From: CALJDF01 sp038121105
GTDB taxonomy: Bacteria; Pseudomonadota; Alphaproteobacteria; SHVP01
Direction of reading: 5' to 3'
NCBI GenBank assembly: GCA_038121105.1
Contig: JAYONB010000008.1
Span: forward strand, 1 to 64,000
DNA: 64,000 bases
Notes under the pieces: model-generated
The model's database searches: none
Told to the model about the DNA's origin: nothing
Seen by the model: the letters and a program-made list of their open reading frames with translations, nothing else
Position numbers and translations under genes: made by a program
Shown here: positions 51,888-60,976 of the stretch, piece by piece
Position numbering within the stretch: the stretch's first letter is position 1
How the letters are laid out: each line of letters begins with the position of its first letter

Positions 51888-54083
51888 CTAAGCGTCCATG
51901 TATGCCGGGAGCCAACCTTCCGCCGCGTCGCGCAACGTATTGACCGGTAGTTCGCCCTCGGGACCGAGGTTAAGTACCTTGTCCCCGCTCACCCCGATCT
52001 GCATTGTCGCAATCCCGCCGCTCTTCGCGTCGGCCTCGATCTTCATCGCGGTCTTGTTGTCCACGGCCACGATATAGCGCGCCTGGTCTTCACCAAACCA
52101 CCAACCATGATCTGCCGTCTCCGGCACAGACATAGTGACGCCGACGCTGCCCGCCAAGATCATTTCCGCCACGGCAACCGCAATGCCGCCGTCGCTGACG
52201 TCGTGGCAAATCCGCACTTTGCCGGTTTCGATCAGATCGCGCACGAAATCGCCAACTTGCCGCTCCGTCGCCAAATCGACAGGCGGCGGCGCACCGTCCT
52301 CGCGTCCGGCGATTTCTCGCAGGTAAATGCTCGCACCTAATTGCCCTTCAGTCTTGCCGATGAGGAGGAGGGTCAAACCAGGTTGGTCGATGCCTATACG
52401 AGCCAGGCGCGACAAGTCTTCGATCAAGCCGACACCGCCGATCGCCGGAGTCGGCTGGACCGCTTTGCCGTTGGTCTCGTTGTAGAAAGACACGTTGCCC
52501 GACACGATCGGGAATTCCAGCGCGCGAGCGGCCTCGCCAATCCCCGACACGGCGCCGACGAACTGGCCCATGACGTCTTCTCGCTCCGGGCTGCCGAAGT
52601 TGAGGCAGTCGGTAATGGCTTTTGGCTTTGCCCCGGTGGCCGTGAGGTTGCGCCAACACTCCGCCACCGCTTGCTTGCCGCCTTCAACGGGGTCCGCCGA
52701 GACATACCGAGGGGTGCAATCGGTCGTCACTGCGAGCGCTCGGTTGCTGTCATGGATCCGGACGATCGCGGCATCGCCGCCGGGTCGTACCACGGTATCG
52801 GCCATCACCATGTGATCGTACTGCTCCCAAATCCAGCGCTTTGAACACAGATCAGGGGAACCAATCAGTGTGACTAACGCCTCTTTCACACCGACTGATG
52901 GGGCGACATCGGTCGCCGCAATCTGCGGCTGCGCGGGGCTGGGCCGGTGCGGTCGATCATATTCGGGCGCGCTATCGGCAAGCGGAGCGACGGGAAGGTC
53001 GGCAACTGTTTCGCCACCCATCTTGAGGACCATGCGGCCACTTTCCGTCAGACGACCGATCACCGCGAAATCGAGTTCCCATTTCTCGAAGATCGCGCGG
53101 GCGTCGTCCTCGCGCCCTGCCTTCAAGACGATCAACATGCGCTCTTGGGACTCCGAGAGCATCAGCTCATAGGCGCTCATGCCGGTCTCGCGCATCGGCA
53201 CGTGGTCGAGATCGAGGTCGATGCCCATCCCGCCACGAGAGGCCATCTCGAACGAAGAGGATGTCAGGCCCGCGGCACCCATGTCTTGGATGGCGACGAT
53301 GGCGTCAGTCGCCATCAATTCGAGGCACGCCTCCAGCAGAAGCTTTTCCGTAAAAGGGTCGCCGACTTGGACCGTCGGGCGCTTCTCCTCAGATTGGTCG
53401 TCGAACTCGGCAGACGCCATTGTCGCGCCGTGAATACCGTCGCGGCCGGTCTTCGATCCGACGTAGATCACAGGGTTCCCCACGCCCGCCGCTTCGGCGT
53501 AGAAAATCCGATCGGTCGGTGCGATGCCGACCGTCATCGCGTTTACTAGAATATTGCCGTCGTAGCTGTTGTGGAACGTGCATTCGCCACCGACCGTCGG
53601 CACGCCAATACAATTTCCGTATCCCCCGATCCCGGCCACGACGCCACTTACGAGGTGACGTGTCTTCGGATGGTCCGGCGCACCGAATCGCAACGCATTG
53701 AGATTTGCAACTGGGCGTGCGCCCATCGTGAACACATCCCGCAGGATCCCGCCGACACCCGTCGCGGCCCCTTGAAAAGGCTCGATGTAGGAGGGGTGAT
53801 TGTGGCTCTCCATCTTGAAAATGGCCGCCAAGCCCTCGCCGATATCAATCACACCGGCGTTCTCGCCGGGGCCGCAAATCACCCACGGGGCTTCTGTCGG
53901 CAGCGTGCGCAGCCACTTCTTCGAAGACTTGTAGGAACAGTGTTCGCTCCACATCACGGAAAAGATGCCGAGTTCGGTGAGATTGGGTGTCCGTCCCAAT
54001 ATCTCGACCGCGCGGGCGAACTCTTCCGCCGTGAGGCCGTGCTCCGCCGCAAGTTCCGGGGTCGCGTTACTGAGATCGTTCAT
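51888..54083 (-). CDS. purL: Phosphoribosylformylglycinamidine synthase, PurL subunit
   Basis: A 731-residue small-type PurL. NLTELGIFSVMWSEHCSYKSS near the N-terminus, the ATP/substrate His in KMESHNHPSYIEPFQGAATG near residue 93, and GDPFTEKLLLEACLEL are family blocks. Two AIR-synthase-like repeats follow. It needs PurS and PurQ, both encoded just upstream on the same strand (4 bases from purQ), to turn FGAR into FGAM with glutamine and ATP. Length is normal. Confidence 0.97.
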   Translation of the reverse strand: MNDLSNATPELAAEHGLTAEEFARAVEILGRTPNLTELGIFSVMWSEHCSYKSSKKWLRTLPTEAPWVICGPGENAGVIDIGEGLAAIFKMESHNHPSYIEPFQGAATGVGGILRDVFTMGARPVANLNALRFGAPDHPKTRHLVSGVVAGIGGYGNCIGVPTVGGECTFHNSYDGNILVNAMTVGIAPTDRIFYAEAAGVGNPVIYVGSKTGRDGIHGATMASAEFDDQSEEKRPTVQVGDPFTEKLLLEACLELMATDAIVAIQDMGAAGLTSSSFEMASRGGMGIDLDLDHVPMRETGMSAYELMLSESQERMLIVLKAGREDDARAIFEKWELDFAVIGRLTESGRMVLKMGGETVADLPVAPLADSAPEYDRPHRPSPAQPQIAATDVAPSVGVKEALVTLIGSPDLCSKRWIWEQYDHMVMADTVVRPGGDAAIVRIHDSNRALAVTTDCTPRYVSADPVEGGKQAVAECWRNLTATGAKPKAITDCLNFGSPEREDVMGQFVGAVSGIGEAARALEFPIVSGNVSFYNETNGKAVQPTPAIGGVGLIEDLSRLARIGIDQPGLTLLLIGKTEGQLGASIYLREIAGREDGAPPPVDLATERQVGDFVRDLIETGKVRICHDVSDGGIAVAVAEMILAGSVGVTMSVPETADHGWWFGEDQARYIVAVDNKTAMKIEADAKSGGIATMQIGVSGDKVLNLGPEGELPVNTLRDAAEGWLPAYMDA

Positions 54084-54087
54084 CGGC

Positions 54088-54777
54088 CTAGGACAATGCG
54101 CTAATCATTGAATCGAAAAGTGCGCGCCCGTCATCCCCACCGAGCGTCGGGTCCGACAACCGCTCGGGATGAGGCATCATCCCCAGAATGCGGCGTGTGG
54201 GGTCGAGGATGCCGGCGATATTGGACAGCGAACCGTTCGGATTGCTGCGATCGTCGGCGGCACCGGCCGCATCGCAATACCGGAAGGCCACGCGGCCCTC
54301 GCCTTCCAGCTGCGCGCGACCTTCTTCGTCGATAAAGTAATTCCCGTCATGATGGGCAACCGGTATGCGGATGACTTGTCCCGCCGAATAGCGGTTGCTG
54401 AACACGGTGTCCGCATTCTCGACGCGCAGGAAGACGTCGCGGCAGACGAACCGGAGGTTCTTATTCCGCATCAGGACGCCGGGCAAGAGGCCGGCCTCGG
54501 TCAGAATTTGAAATCCATTACAGATACCCAATACGGCGACACCGCGTTCGGCCGACCGAACGACCTCTCGCATGATGGGTGAATGCGCCGCCATTGCGCC
54601 CGATCGCAGATAGTCGCCGTACGAGAACCCGCCGGGCACGGCAATAAGGTCGACATTGGGCAGAGCGGTATCGCGATGCCAAACCATCGCGGGTTGTGAA
54701 CCCATCGACTGCGAAAGCGCTACCTTTAGGTCGCGATCACAGTTCGACCCTGGGAAAACAACAACCGCGGCCTTCAT
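54088..54777 (-). CDS. purQ: Phosphoribosylformylglycinamidine synthase, PurQ glutaminase subunit
   Basis: A 229-residue class I glutamine amidotransferase. FPGSNCDRDLKVAL opens the protein. The nucleophile Cys is in VLGICNGFQILTEAGLLPG near residue 87, and the catalytic His-Glu in MMPHPERL near residue 210. It supplies ammonia to PurL. It lies 30 bases after purS on the same strand. Confidence 0.97.
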   Translation of the reverse strand: MKAAVVVFPGSNCDRDLKVALSQSMGSQPAMVWHRDTALPNVDLIAVPGGFSYGDYLRSGAMAAHSPIMREVVRSAERGVAVLGICNGFQILTEAGLLPGVLMRNKNLRFVCRDVFLRVENADTVFSNRYSAGQVIRIPVAHHDGNYFIDEEGRAQLEGEGRVAFRYCDAAGAADDRSNPNGSLSNIAGILDPTRRILGMMPHPERLSDPTLGGDDGRALFDSMISALS

Positions 54778-54807
54778 CTTGGTCTGGGGGTCCCTAGCCG
54801 AGGGTGA

Positions 54808-55056
54808 TCAGGATTGGTCAACGATCTCGACTCGATAATTCTCGATCACGGTGTTCGCCAATAGACGTTCGCACATTTCTTTCACCGTCGCCTCGGCGCC
54901 GGCGTGATCGCCGTCGGGCAAGTCGAGCTCGATATACTTTCCCTGCCTTACGTCCTGTACGCCTTCAAAACCAAAATGGGTCAGGGCGTTTTCGATCGCT
55001 TTCCCCTGCGGGTCGAGGACGCCGGGCTTGAGGGTAATATGAACCAGCGCTTTCAT
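54808..55056 (-). CDS. purS: Phosphoribosylformylglycinamidine synthase, PurS subunit
   Basis: An 82-residue PurS. ALVHITLKPGVLDPQGKAI, FEGVQDVRQGKYIEL and a C-terminal MCERLLANTVIENYRVEI match the family, which bridges PurL and PurQ in the small-subunit FGAM synthase. It starts 3 bases after the purC stop. Confidence 0.95.
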   Translation of the reverse strand: MKALVHITLKPGVLDPQGKAIENALTHFGFEGVQDVRQGKYIELDLPDGDHAGAEATVKEMCERLLANTVIENYRVEIVDQS

Positions 55057-55059
55057 CGT

Positions 55060-55824
55060 TTACTGCATCACCTGGGGGCCTTTGATATCGGTCGGACCGC
55101 TCTCGGGCAGAATGCCGAGCCGGCGCGCAACTTCTTGGTAGGCCTCGGCGATGTTGTCCATATCTCGACGAAACCGGTCCTTGTCCATCTTTTCGTTGGT
55201 CTGCAAATCCCATAGACGGCAGGAGTCGGGGCTAATTTCGTCGGCGAGAACGATACGCATGTCATCGTTCGAATAGTGCCGTCCGTATTCGATCTTGAAG
55301 TCGATCAAGCGTATGCCGACACCGAAGAACAGCCCCGACAAGAAATCGTTGATCCGCAACGACATGGCGACCATCTCGTCGAGCTCTTGCGGTGACGCCC
55401 ATCCGAACGCGGTAATGTGCTCCTCACCGACCATCGGATCGTCGAGTTCGTCGGACTTGTAGTAGTACTCGATGATGGATCGGGGCAGAGTCTGGCCTTC
55501 CGGAATCCCCAACCTTTTCGACAAGGACCCGGCGGCGACGTTCCGGATGACAACCTCGATCGGAATAATCTCAACTTCTTTGATGAGTTGTTCCCGCATG
55601 TTTAGGCGGCGCACGAAGTGGGTCGGCACACCGATCTCGCCGATTCGCGTCATCAAATACTCGGAAATTCGATTGTTCAGGACGCCTTTGCCTGTAATCG
55701 TCCCGCGTTTTTGATTGTTGAATGCGGTGGCGTCGTCCTTGAAGTACTGGACCAAAGTCCCGGGCTCCGGTCCTTCAAAAATGACCTTTGCCTTGCCTTC
55801 GTAGATTTGTCTGCGGCGGGCCAT
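55060..55824 (-). CDS. purC: SAICAR synthetase
   Basis: A 254-residue enzyme. RRRQIYEGKAKVIFEG is the ATP-site start, followed by FKDDATAFN, RRLNMREQLIKEVEIIPIEVVIRN and the C-terminal LIDFKIEYGR and LADEISPDSCRLWD. It joins CAIR and aspartate in purine synthesis. I chose the ATG at 55824 because upstream residues do not match the family. It is the first gene of the purC-purS-purQ-purL run. A promoter is predicted 46 bases upstream. Confidence 0.96.
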   Translation of the reverse strand: MARRRQIYEGKAKVIFEGPEPGTLVQYFKDDATAFNNQKRGTITGKGVLNNRISEYLMTRIGEIGVPTHFVRRLNMREQLIKEVEIIPIEVVIRNVAAGSLSKRLGIPEGQTLPRSIIEYYYKSDELDDPMVGEEHITAFGWASPQELDEMVAMSLRINDFLSGLFFGVGIRLIDFKIEYGRHYSNDDMRIVLADEISPDSCRLWDLQTNEKMDKDRFRRDMDNIAEAYQEVARRLGILPESGPTDIKGPQVMQ

Positions 55825-55869
55825 TTTGGGTGATTTCCTGTGATCTGAGGCCAGGGAGAGGCCCGACGT

Positions 55870-55898
55870 TTTATAGGGCAAAAAAACTGGTCACCCAA
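55870..55898 (-). promoter_or_regulatory. Probable promoter of the purC-S-Q-L operon
   Basis: On the minus strand TTGGGT (55898-55893) and TATAAA (55875-55870) are 17 bases apart, with a run of seven T in the spacer. It lies 46 bases before purC. No PurR-like palindrome or purine riboswitch was recognised. Confidence 0.5.
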
Positions 55899-56014
55899 GG
55901 GCCTGGCGGACTGGACGTGACAGGGCTCAAAACCTATATCGGTAGTTGATTTAGCCCCTTCGGACGGGCTATGGACAGCCTAGCCCAATTGGCCATCAGG
56001 GAGCGCCACGCCCA

Positions 56015-56341
56015 ATGTCATCCACTTTCGAAAAACGCGAACGAGCCCAGGAAGCCAAATTCGCCCACGATCAAGAAATGGACTTCCGGGTCTCTGCCCG
56101 GCGGGACAAGCTTCTCGGGCTATGGGCTGCGGAGCTTATGGACATGAAGGGCGGAGATGCCGAGGCCTATGCGAGGCAGATCGTCCTAACCGATGTCGAC
56201 CAACCGGGCGACGATGACGTTTTCCAGCGGGTAAAAAGCGATCTAGAGGCCGCCAAGGTCGAGGTCTCAGATCATGACCTTCGTCGCAAAATGGACAGCC
56301 TACTGCGTCTTGCCCGCGAGCAAATGGAAACCGAGGCCTAG
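56015..56341 (+). CDS. DUF1476 protein, zeta-type inhibitor of F1Fo-ATP synthase
   Basis: A 108-residue helical protein. SSTFEKRERAQEAKFAHDQE at the N-terminus, RRDKLLGLWAAELMDMKG, and DHDLRRKMDSLLRLAREQM at the C-terminus are DUF1476 blocks. In Paracoccus and relatives this protein is the zeta subunit, whose N-terminal segment blocks ATP hydrolysis by F1. The gene sits between purC and purB, a placement that is conserved in many alphaproteobacteria. It is divergent from purC and ends 4 bases before convergent purB. Confidence 0.9.
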   Translation: MSSTFEKRERAQEAKFAHDQEMDFRVSARRDKLLGLWAAELMDMKGGDAEAYARQIVLTDVDQPGDDDVFQRVKSDLEAAKVEVSDHDLRRKMDSLLRLAREQMETEA

Positions 56342-56345
56342 GCCC

Positions 56346-57668
56346 TTATTGGGCGGCGCGGCGCGCTTGTTCGGAAGCGCCGAACACCCGGTCGAAAATC
56401 GTCGATACGTGCTTGGTGTGATAGCCCAAGTCGAACGCCTCGCGAAGCTCGTCTTCTGAGATCAAGGCGACGACCTCGGGGTCGCCCAGCAGCGTTTCGA
56501 GAAAATCGATCCGCTCCTCCCACACTTTCATGGCATTTCGCTGGACCATCGCATAAGCCGCCTCGCGGCTGGCACCCTTCTGGGTCAAAGCCAGGAGCAC
56601 GCGTTGCGAGTGGACCAAGCCGCGCATTTGATCGAGGTTTTCCTGCATACGCTCGGGGTGCACCACGAGCTTGTCCATCAACCCCGTCAGCCGCGCCAGA
56701 GCGAAATCCAGCGTCACGGTCGCGTCGGGCCCAATCATGCGCTCCACGGAGGAATGCGAGATATCGCGTTCGTGCCAAAGCGCTACGTTTTCAAAGGCTG
56801 GCACCGCATAGCCGCGCACGAGCCGGGCCAATCCCGTCAAGTTCTCGCTCAGGACAGGGTTGCGTTTATGGGGCATCGCGGAAGAACCCTTTTGGCCCTT
56901 CGCGAAGTACTCCTCCGCTTCTAGAACTTCTGTCCGCTGCAGATGCCGGACCTCGGTGGCGAGGCGTTCGACGCAACTCGCGACCAGCGCCAACGCCGCA
57001 AAGAACGCGGCGTGACGATCGCGCGGAATGACCTGTGTGGAAACGCGTTCGATCGCAAGGCCCAGAGCCTTGGCCACATGCGCCTCCACGGCGGGGTCGA
57101 TATTGGCGAAAGTTCCTACGGCGCCGGAGATCGCGCACGTCGCGATCTCGGTCCGGGCTGCCTTTAAGCGGGCCCGGCACCGGTCGAATTCCGCATAGGC
57201 CTGGGCCATTTTTAGCCCGAAGGTCGTCGGTTCGGCGTGAATGCCGTGGCTACGCCCGACACATACGGTGAATTTGTGCTCTTCTGCGCGCCGCCGCAAT
57301 ACGGCAAGCAGGCCATCCAAGTCCTGTATCAGCAAATCGGACGCGCGGGTTAGTTGGACCGCAAGGCAGGTATCTAGGACGTCCGAGGAGGTCATGCCCT
57401 GGTGAACAAAGCGCGCCGGTTCCCCGACATGCTCTGCCAAGCTGGTGAGAAAAGCGATCACATCATGGCGGGTCTCGCGTTCAATCTCGTCGATCCGGTC
57501 GATTTCGAATTTGCCTTTTTCCCACACCGCAGCGGCGGCCTCCTTCGGAATAACGCCCAATTCGGCTTGGGCGTCGCAGGCATGGGCCTCGATCTCCAAC
57601 CAAATCTGGAATCGGGTTTCGGGGGCCCAAATTTGGGCCATTTCCGGGCGGCTATAACGCGGGATCAT
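56346..57668 (-). CDS. purB: Adenylosuccinate lyase
   Basis: A 440-residue lyase of the fumarase/aspartase superfamily. MIPRYSRPEMAQIWAPETRF opens the protein. TRHDVIAFLTSLAEH, HQGMTSSDVLDT (near residue 85), VGRSHGIHAEPTTFG and the signature GSSAMPHKRNPVLSENLTGL (near residue 265) carry catalytic His and Ser. It acts twice in purine synthesis. The ATG at 57668 was chosen by family N-terminus; the frame extends upstream without resemblance. Confidence 0.96.
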   Translation of the reverse strand: MIPRYSRPEMAQIWAPETRFQIWLEIEAHACDAQAELGVIPKEAAAAVWEKGKFEIDRIDEIERETRHDVIAFLTSLAEHVGEPARFVHQGMTSSDVLDTCLAVQLTRASDLLIQDLDGLLAVLRRRAEEHKFTVCVGRSHGIHAEPTTFGLKMAQAYAEFDRCRARLKAARTEIATCAISGAVGTFANIDPAVEAHVAKALGLAIERVSTQVIPRDRHAAFFAALALVASCVERLATEVRHLQRTEVLEAEEYFAKGQKGSSAMPHKRNPVLSENLTGLARLVRGYAVPAFENVALWHERDISHSSVERMIGPDATVTLDFALARLTGLMDKLVVHPERMQENLDQMRGLVHSQRVLLALTQKGASREAAYAMVQRNAMKVWEERIDFLETLLGDPEVVALISEDELREAFDLGYHTKHVSTIFDRVFGASEQARRAAQ

Positions 57669-57759
57669 GAGACATTTTCTGCACGTGATGGGGGCCTGAA
57701 GTATAGTCAGGTGCGCGGGCAGGGGCCATGGCCGGTGCCCTAAATCACGAAGAGGTCTC

Positions 57760-58500
57760 GTGCGAGCATTCGTCGCCTTCCTTACGCTTTTGGTTTCGTG
57801 TTGGGCCGCTTCAGGCGCCGCGGCGCAGGACCGAGAGGTCGACCTGGAGCTTGTTCTCGCGCTCGATTCGTCGGGCAGCGTCAACACGCGCGAGTTTAAT
57901 CTCCAGCTTCAGGGCTATATCGATGCGTTTCGCAATCCCGCCGTCATCGAGACGGTCACCAATGGCGACACAGGCGCCATCGCGGTGACCTTGTTGATAT
58001 GGGCCGGGGACACAAGTAGAGGGACTCGCGTGATCGCCGACTGGACTTTGATCGACAGCCAGGAAACGGCGGAGGAGTTCGTTGAGAAGATTCTCTCAAC
58101 CCCGCGTTTCATGCTCCGCGACGGCACCTCGCTCAGCAACGTGATCGAAACCAGTGCTCGTCTGTTTCGCGGCAACGGCTTTCAGGGCAATCGCATGGTC
58201 GTCGATATCTCGGGTGACGGCACCAACAACATTGGCTACGAGCCAACTATTGCGCGCGATGTCGCGGTGCGGGCGGGGATCACGATCAACGGGCTCGCCA
58301 TCCTGACGGACTTTCCCGACCTCGATCTCTACTATGGCGAGCAAGTCGTCGGCGGCCCCGGCGCCTTTGTTGTCTCAGCGCAAAACTTTCACGCCTTCTC
58401 AGCAGCTGTTCTCAACAAGCTGGTGCGTGAAATTGCCGGCACGATCGGACCGAAGTTGGATCGATCGCGTTTCTTCGCAGAAGGGTCGCCGGCAGAGTAG
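57760..58500 (+). CDS. Secreted DUF1194 protein with VWA fold
   Basis: A 246-residue protein with a signal peptide (residues about 1-22, ending AAAQD) and a VWA-like domain. The metal site is LALDSSGSVNTREF near residue 35, with further sites in RDGTSLSNVIE and VVDISGDGTNNIG. These are typical of DUF1194, a family of predicted periplasmic proteins of unknown role. It lies 13 bases upstream of the TauD-like gene on the same strand, so the two are probably co-transcribed. Confidence 0.85.
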   Translation: MRAFVAFLTLLVSCWAASGAAAQDREVDLELVLALDSSGSVNTREFNLQLQGYIDAFRNPAVIETVTNGDTGAIAVTLLIWAGDTSRGTRVIADWTLIDSQETAEEFVEKILSTPRFMLRDGTSLSNVIETSARLFRGNGFQGNRMVVDISGDGTNNIGYEPTIARDVAVRAGITINGLAILTDFPDLDLYYGEQVVGGPGAFVVSAQNFHAFSAAVLNKLVREIAGTIGPKLDRSRFFAEGSPAE

Positions 58501-58513
58501 CGGCGCGGCCACG

Positions 58514-59416
58514 ATGGAACGAGAGCCCCCCTACACCGACGGAAAGATCAAGGTCACCCCGGCCGCCGGCCCGCTCGGTGCCGAGATTCGGGGCGTCGAT
58601 CTGTCTGCCGACATCGACGCCCCGACCCTGGAGGCGATCGAGCGCGCCTGGGCGCGACATTTGGTTTTGGAGTGGCATGATCAACCGCTCACCGTCGCGC
58701 AGCATATCGCCTTTGGTCGCCGTCTCGGGCAGCTAGAGGACATGAGCCATGTCGATCAACCGGAGACGGGATTGCCGCCCGAAGTTTTGGTCATCGTTAA
58801 CGATCCGGCGCTCAACGATGCGGTCGCGCCGCCCGCCGGCTACCTCAAGGGTTTTCAAAACAAACATGTCCAATGGCACTCGGACAACTCCTACCGCGAG
58901 GTGCCGCCCAAGGGCAGTTTGTTCGCCGTGAAGGAATCCCCGCCGGAGGGTGGCGTCACGATTTTCTCCAATATGTATGCGGCCTACGAAACGCTCACGA
59001 CGGAGATGAAGCGAAAGGTCGCAGGCCGCGAGCTCATCCATGATCCAAGTCTCAACAGTGCTAACGTCCTGCGCGAGGGCGTGACCCCGCCGACCGATGT
59101 CTCCAGGGGCTGCGGGCCGCGACATCCACTGGTGCGCGTCCACCCGGTTACGGGCAGGCCCGCGCTCTACCTCGGTCGACGGCCCTACGCCTATATTTGT
59201 GGATACGGCGTCGACGAAAGCGAAGCGCTTCTCGATGCGCTTTGGGCTCATGCCACGGCTGACCGCTTCGTTTGGCAGCGCGCCGTCAACAAGCCGGGCG
59301 ATCTCCTGTTGTGGGATAACCGCTGCACCATGCATGCGCGCACGGCCTTCGCTTCGGCGTCGCCGCGCCTGGCCCATCGGGTGCAGATTGCCGGCGAGCC
59401 GGTGATCGCCGCCTAA
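58514..59416 (+). CDS. TauD/TfdA-family 2-oxoglutarate dioxygenase
   Basis: About 300 residues. The Fe(II) ligands are HSD in VQWHSDNSYRE near residue 116 and the distal His in RCTMHARTAF near residue 275. The 2OG-binding Arg is in RLAHRVQIAG. GPLGAEIRGVDLS and LVLEWHDQPLT are further TauD blocks. The substrate could be taurine, an alkyl sulfate, 2,4-D or another acid and cannot be told. I chose the ATG at 58514, since the frame upstream lies within the DUF1194 gene. Confidence 0.9.
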   Translation: MEREPPYTDGKIKVTPAAGPLGAEIRGVDLSADIDAPTLEAIERAWARHLVLEWHDQPLTVAQHIAFGRRLGQLEDMSHVDQPETGLPPEVLVIVNDPALNDAVAPPAGYLKGFQNKHVQWHSDNSYREVPPKGSLFAVKESPPEGGVTIFSNMYAAYETLTTEMKRKVAGRELIHDPSLNSANVLREGVTPPTDVSRGCGPRHPLVRVHPVTGRPALYLGRRPYAYICGYGVDESEALLDALWAHATADRFVWQRAVNKPGDLLLWDNRCTMHARTAFASASPRLAHRVQIAGEPVIAA

Positions 59417-59427
59417 CCGGTCGGTCG

Positions 59428-60141
59428 CTACGAGCCGAGCAGCCCCAAGGCCCGAAAACTGGCCTGATCCTGGCCGCCGATGACGAGATGATCGTGCACG
59501 GTGATCCCCAGCGTTGCCGCAGCCTGCTCGACCTCGCGTGTCATGCTGATGTCCGCGCGCGAGGGCGTGGGGTCGCCGCTGGGGTGGTTGTGGACCAAGA
59601 TGATCGAAGAAGCCTCTAGCTCCAGGGCCCGCCGGACCACTTCGCGCGGGTAGACCGGCGTATGGTCGACCGTGCCGACGCCTTGCTTTTCGTCGGCGAT
59701 CAGTCGGTTCTTGCGATCGAGAAAAAGGACCCGGAACTCCTCCGTACCCCGGAAGCTCATCCCGGCCCGGCAATAGGCCAGGAGGGCATCCCAAGAGCCG
59801 ATCACCGGCTGGTCGACGGCCTTGCCCCGCGCCATGCGAACCGCGGCGGCCTCGACGACTTTAAGGCCGGCAACCACCGCGTCGCCGACCCCGGGTACTT
59901 CCTTTAAGCGCGCCGGTGGCGCCGCCAATACGCGTTCGAACGTGCCGAATTCCTTGATTAGAGCTTTTGCCAGGGGCTTGGTGTCGCCGCGCCGGATCAC
60001 ACCGAAAAGAACAAGTTCCAGCAGTTCGTAGTCGGGGAGCCCGTCGGGCCCGCCGGCAAGAAAACGGGCCCGCAATCGTTCCCGGTGTCCGAGCGTATCC
60101 GCTGCGGATTGTTGGCCGACCGTATCGCGCCCCGTCGGCAT
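59428..60141 (-). CDS. radC: RadC family JAMM protein
   Basis: About 237 residues. The N-terminal helix-hairpin-helix-like part (DYELLELVLFGVIRRGDTKPL, LKEVPGVGDAVV) is followed by a JAMM/MPN+ domain with the metal motif ILVHNHPSGDPTPSRAD near residue 185. RadC's function is unsettled; despite the name a role in repair is unproven. The start is placed at the ATG 60141, where family resemblance begins. The stop lies 11 bases from convergent tauD-like gene's stop and its start 8 bases after map. Confidence 0.92.
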   Translation of the reverse strand: MPTGRDTVGQQSAADTLGHRERLRARFLAGGPDGLPDYELLELVLFGVIRRGDTKPLAKALIKEFGTFERVLAAPPARLKEVPGVGDAVVAGLKVVEAAAVRMARGKAVDQPVIGSWDALLAYCRAGMSFRGTEEFRVLFLDRKNRLIADEKQGVGTVDHTPVYPREVVRRALELEASSIILVHNHPSGDPTPSRADISMTREVEQAAATLGITVHDHLVIGGQDQASFRALGLLGS

Positions 60142-60149
60142 CGGGTGGG

Positions 60150-60971
60150 CTATCGATAAGGCGGTCGGTCGAGCCCGGCGGGCGAGGCGGTAAAGATCTC
60201 GTACCCATCGGCGGTGACGGCGATCGAGTGCTCGAACTGCGCCGACAGCGAGCGATCCTTGGTGACGGCAGTCCAACCGTCGTGGAGCATCTTCACTTGC
60301 CATTTACCGAGGTTGATCATTGGTTCGATCGTGAAGAACATGCCCTCGCGCAGTTCGGTGCCGGTACCCGGCGCGCCGTAGTGCAGAATGTTGGGTGCGT
60401 CGTGGAAGACGCGACCGAGGCCATGGCCGCAGAAATCGCGTACCACCGAGCAACGCTGGGATTCGGCATATTCCTGGATGGCGTGCCCGATGTCGCCGGT
60501 CGTGGCGCCGGGCCGCACAGCCTCGATACCGCGCATCATCGCGTCATAGGTCACGTCGCATAGCCGGCGGGCCTTGACCCCGACATCGCCGACGAAATAC
60601 ATCCGGCTCGAATCGCCGTGCCAGCCATCGACGATCACCGTCACATCGATGTTCACGATGTCGCCTTTCTGCAGCACCTTGTTGCCGGGAATGCCGTGGC
60701 AGACCACATGGTTGACCGAAGTGCAAATCGACTTCGGAAACCCGCGATAGTTCAGCGGCGCAGGGATCGCCCCACGCTCGACGATAAAAGCGTGGGCGAA
60801 ATCGTCGATCGATTCGGTGCTGGCACCCGGTACAACAGTCGGCACGATCGCGTCGAGCGTTTCCGCGGCCAGCCGACCGGCAGCGCGCATCCCATCGAAA
60901 TCTTCTGGGGCGTGCAGCTTGATGGCGCCGGTGTTGCGCAAAGGCGCTTCGGCAGCGAGGGCGTAGGTCAT
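60150..60971 (-). CDS. map: Methionine aminopeptidase, type I
   Basis: A 273-residue metallopeptidase that removes the initiator methionine. The five metal ligands can be seen: NIDVTVIVDGWHGDSSRMY (Asp, Asp), CGHGLGRVFHD (His), FFTIEPM (Glu) and FEHSIAV (Glu), with HVVCHGIPG carrying the substrate His. It has a short N-terminal extension of about 20 residues relative to E. coli Map. It starts 5 bases after the sfsA stop, on the same strand as radC. Confidence 0.96.
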   Translation of the reverse strand: MTYALAAEAPLRNTGAIKLHAPEDFDGMRAAGRLAAETLDAIVPTVVPGASTESIDDFAHAFIVERGAIPAPLNYRGFPKSICTSVNHVVCHGIPGNKVLQKGDIVNIDVTVIVDGWHGDSSRMYFVGDVGVKARRLCDVTYDAMMRGIEAVRPGATTGDIGHAIQEYAESQRCSVVRDFCGHGLGRVFHDAPNILHYGAPGTGTELREGMFFTIEPMINLGKWQVKMLHDGWTAVTKDRSLSAQFEHSIAVTADGYEIFTASPAGLDRPPYR

Positions 60972-60976
60972 CCGGT

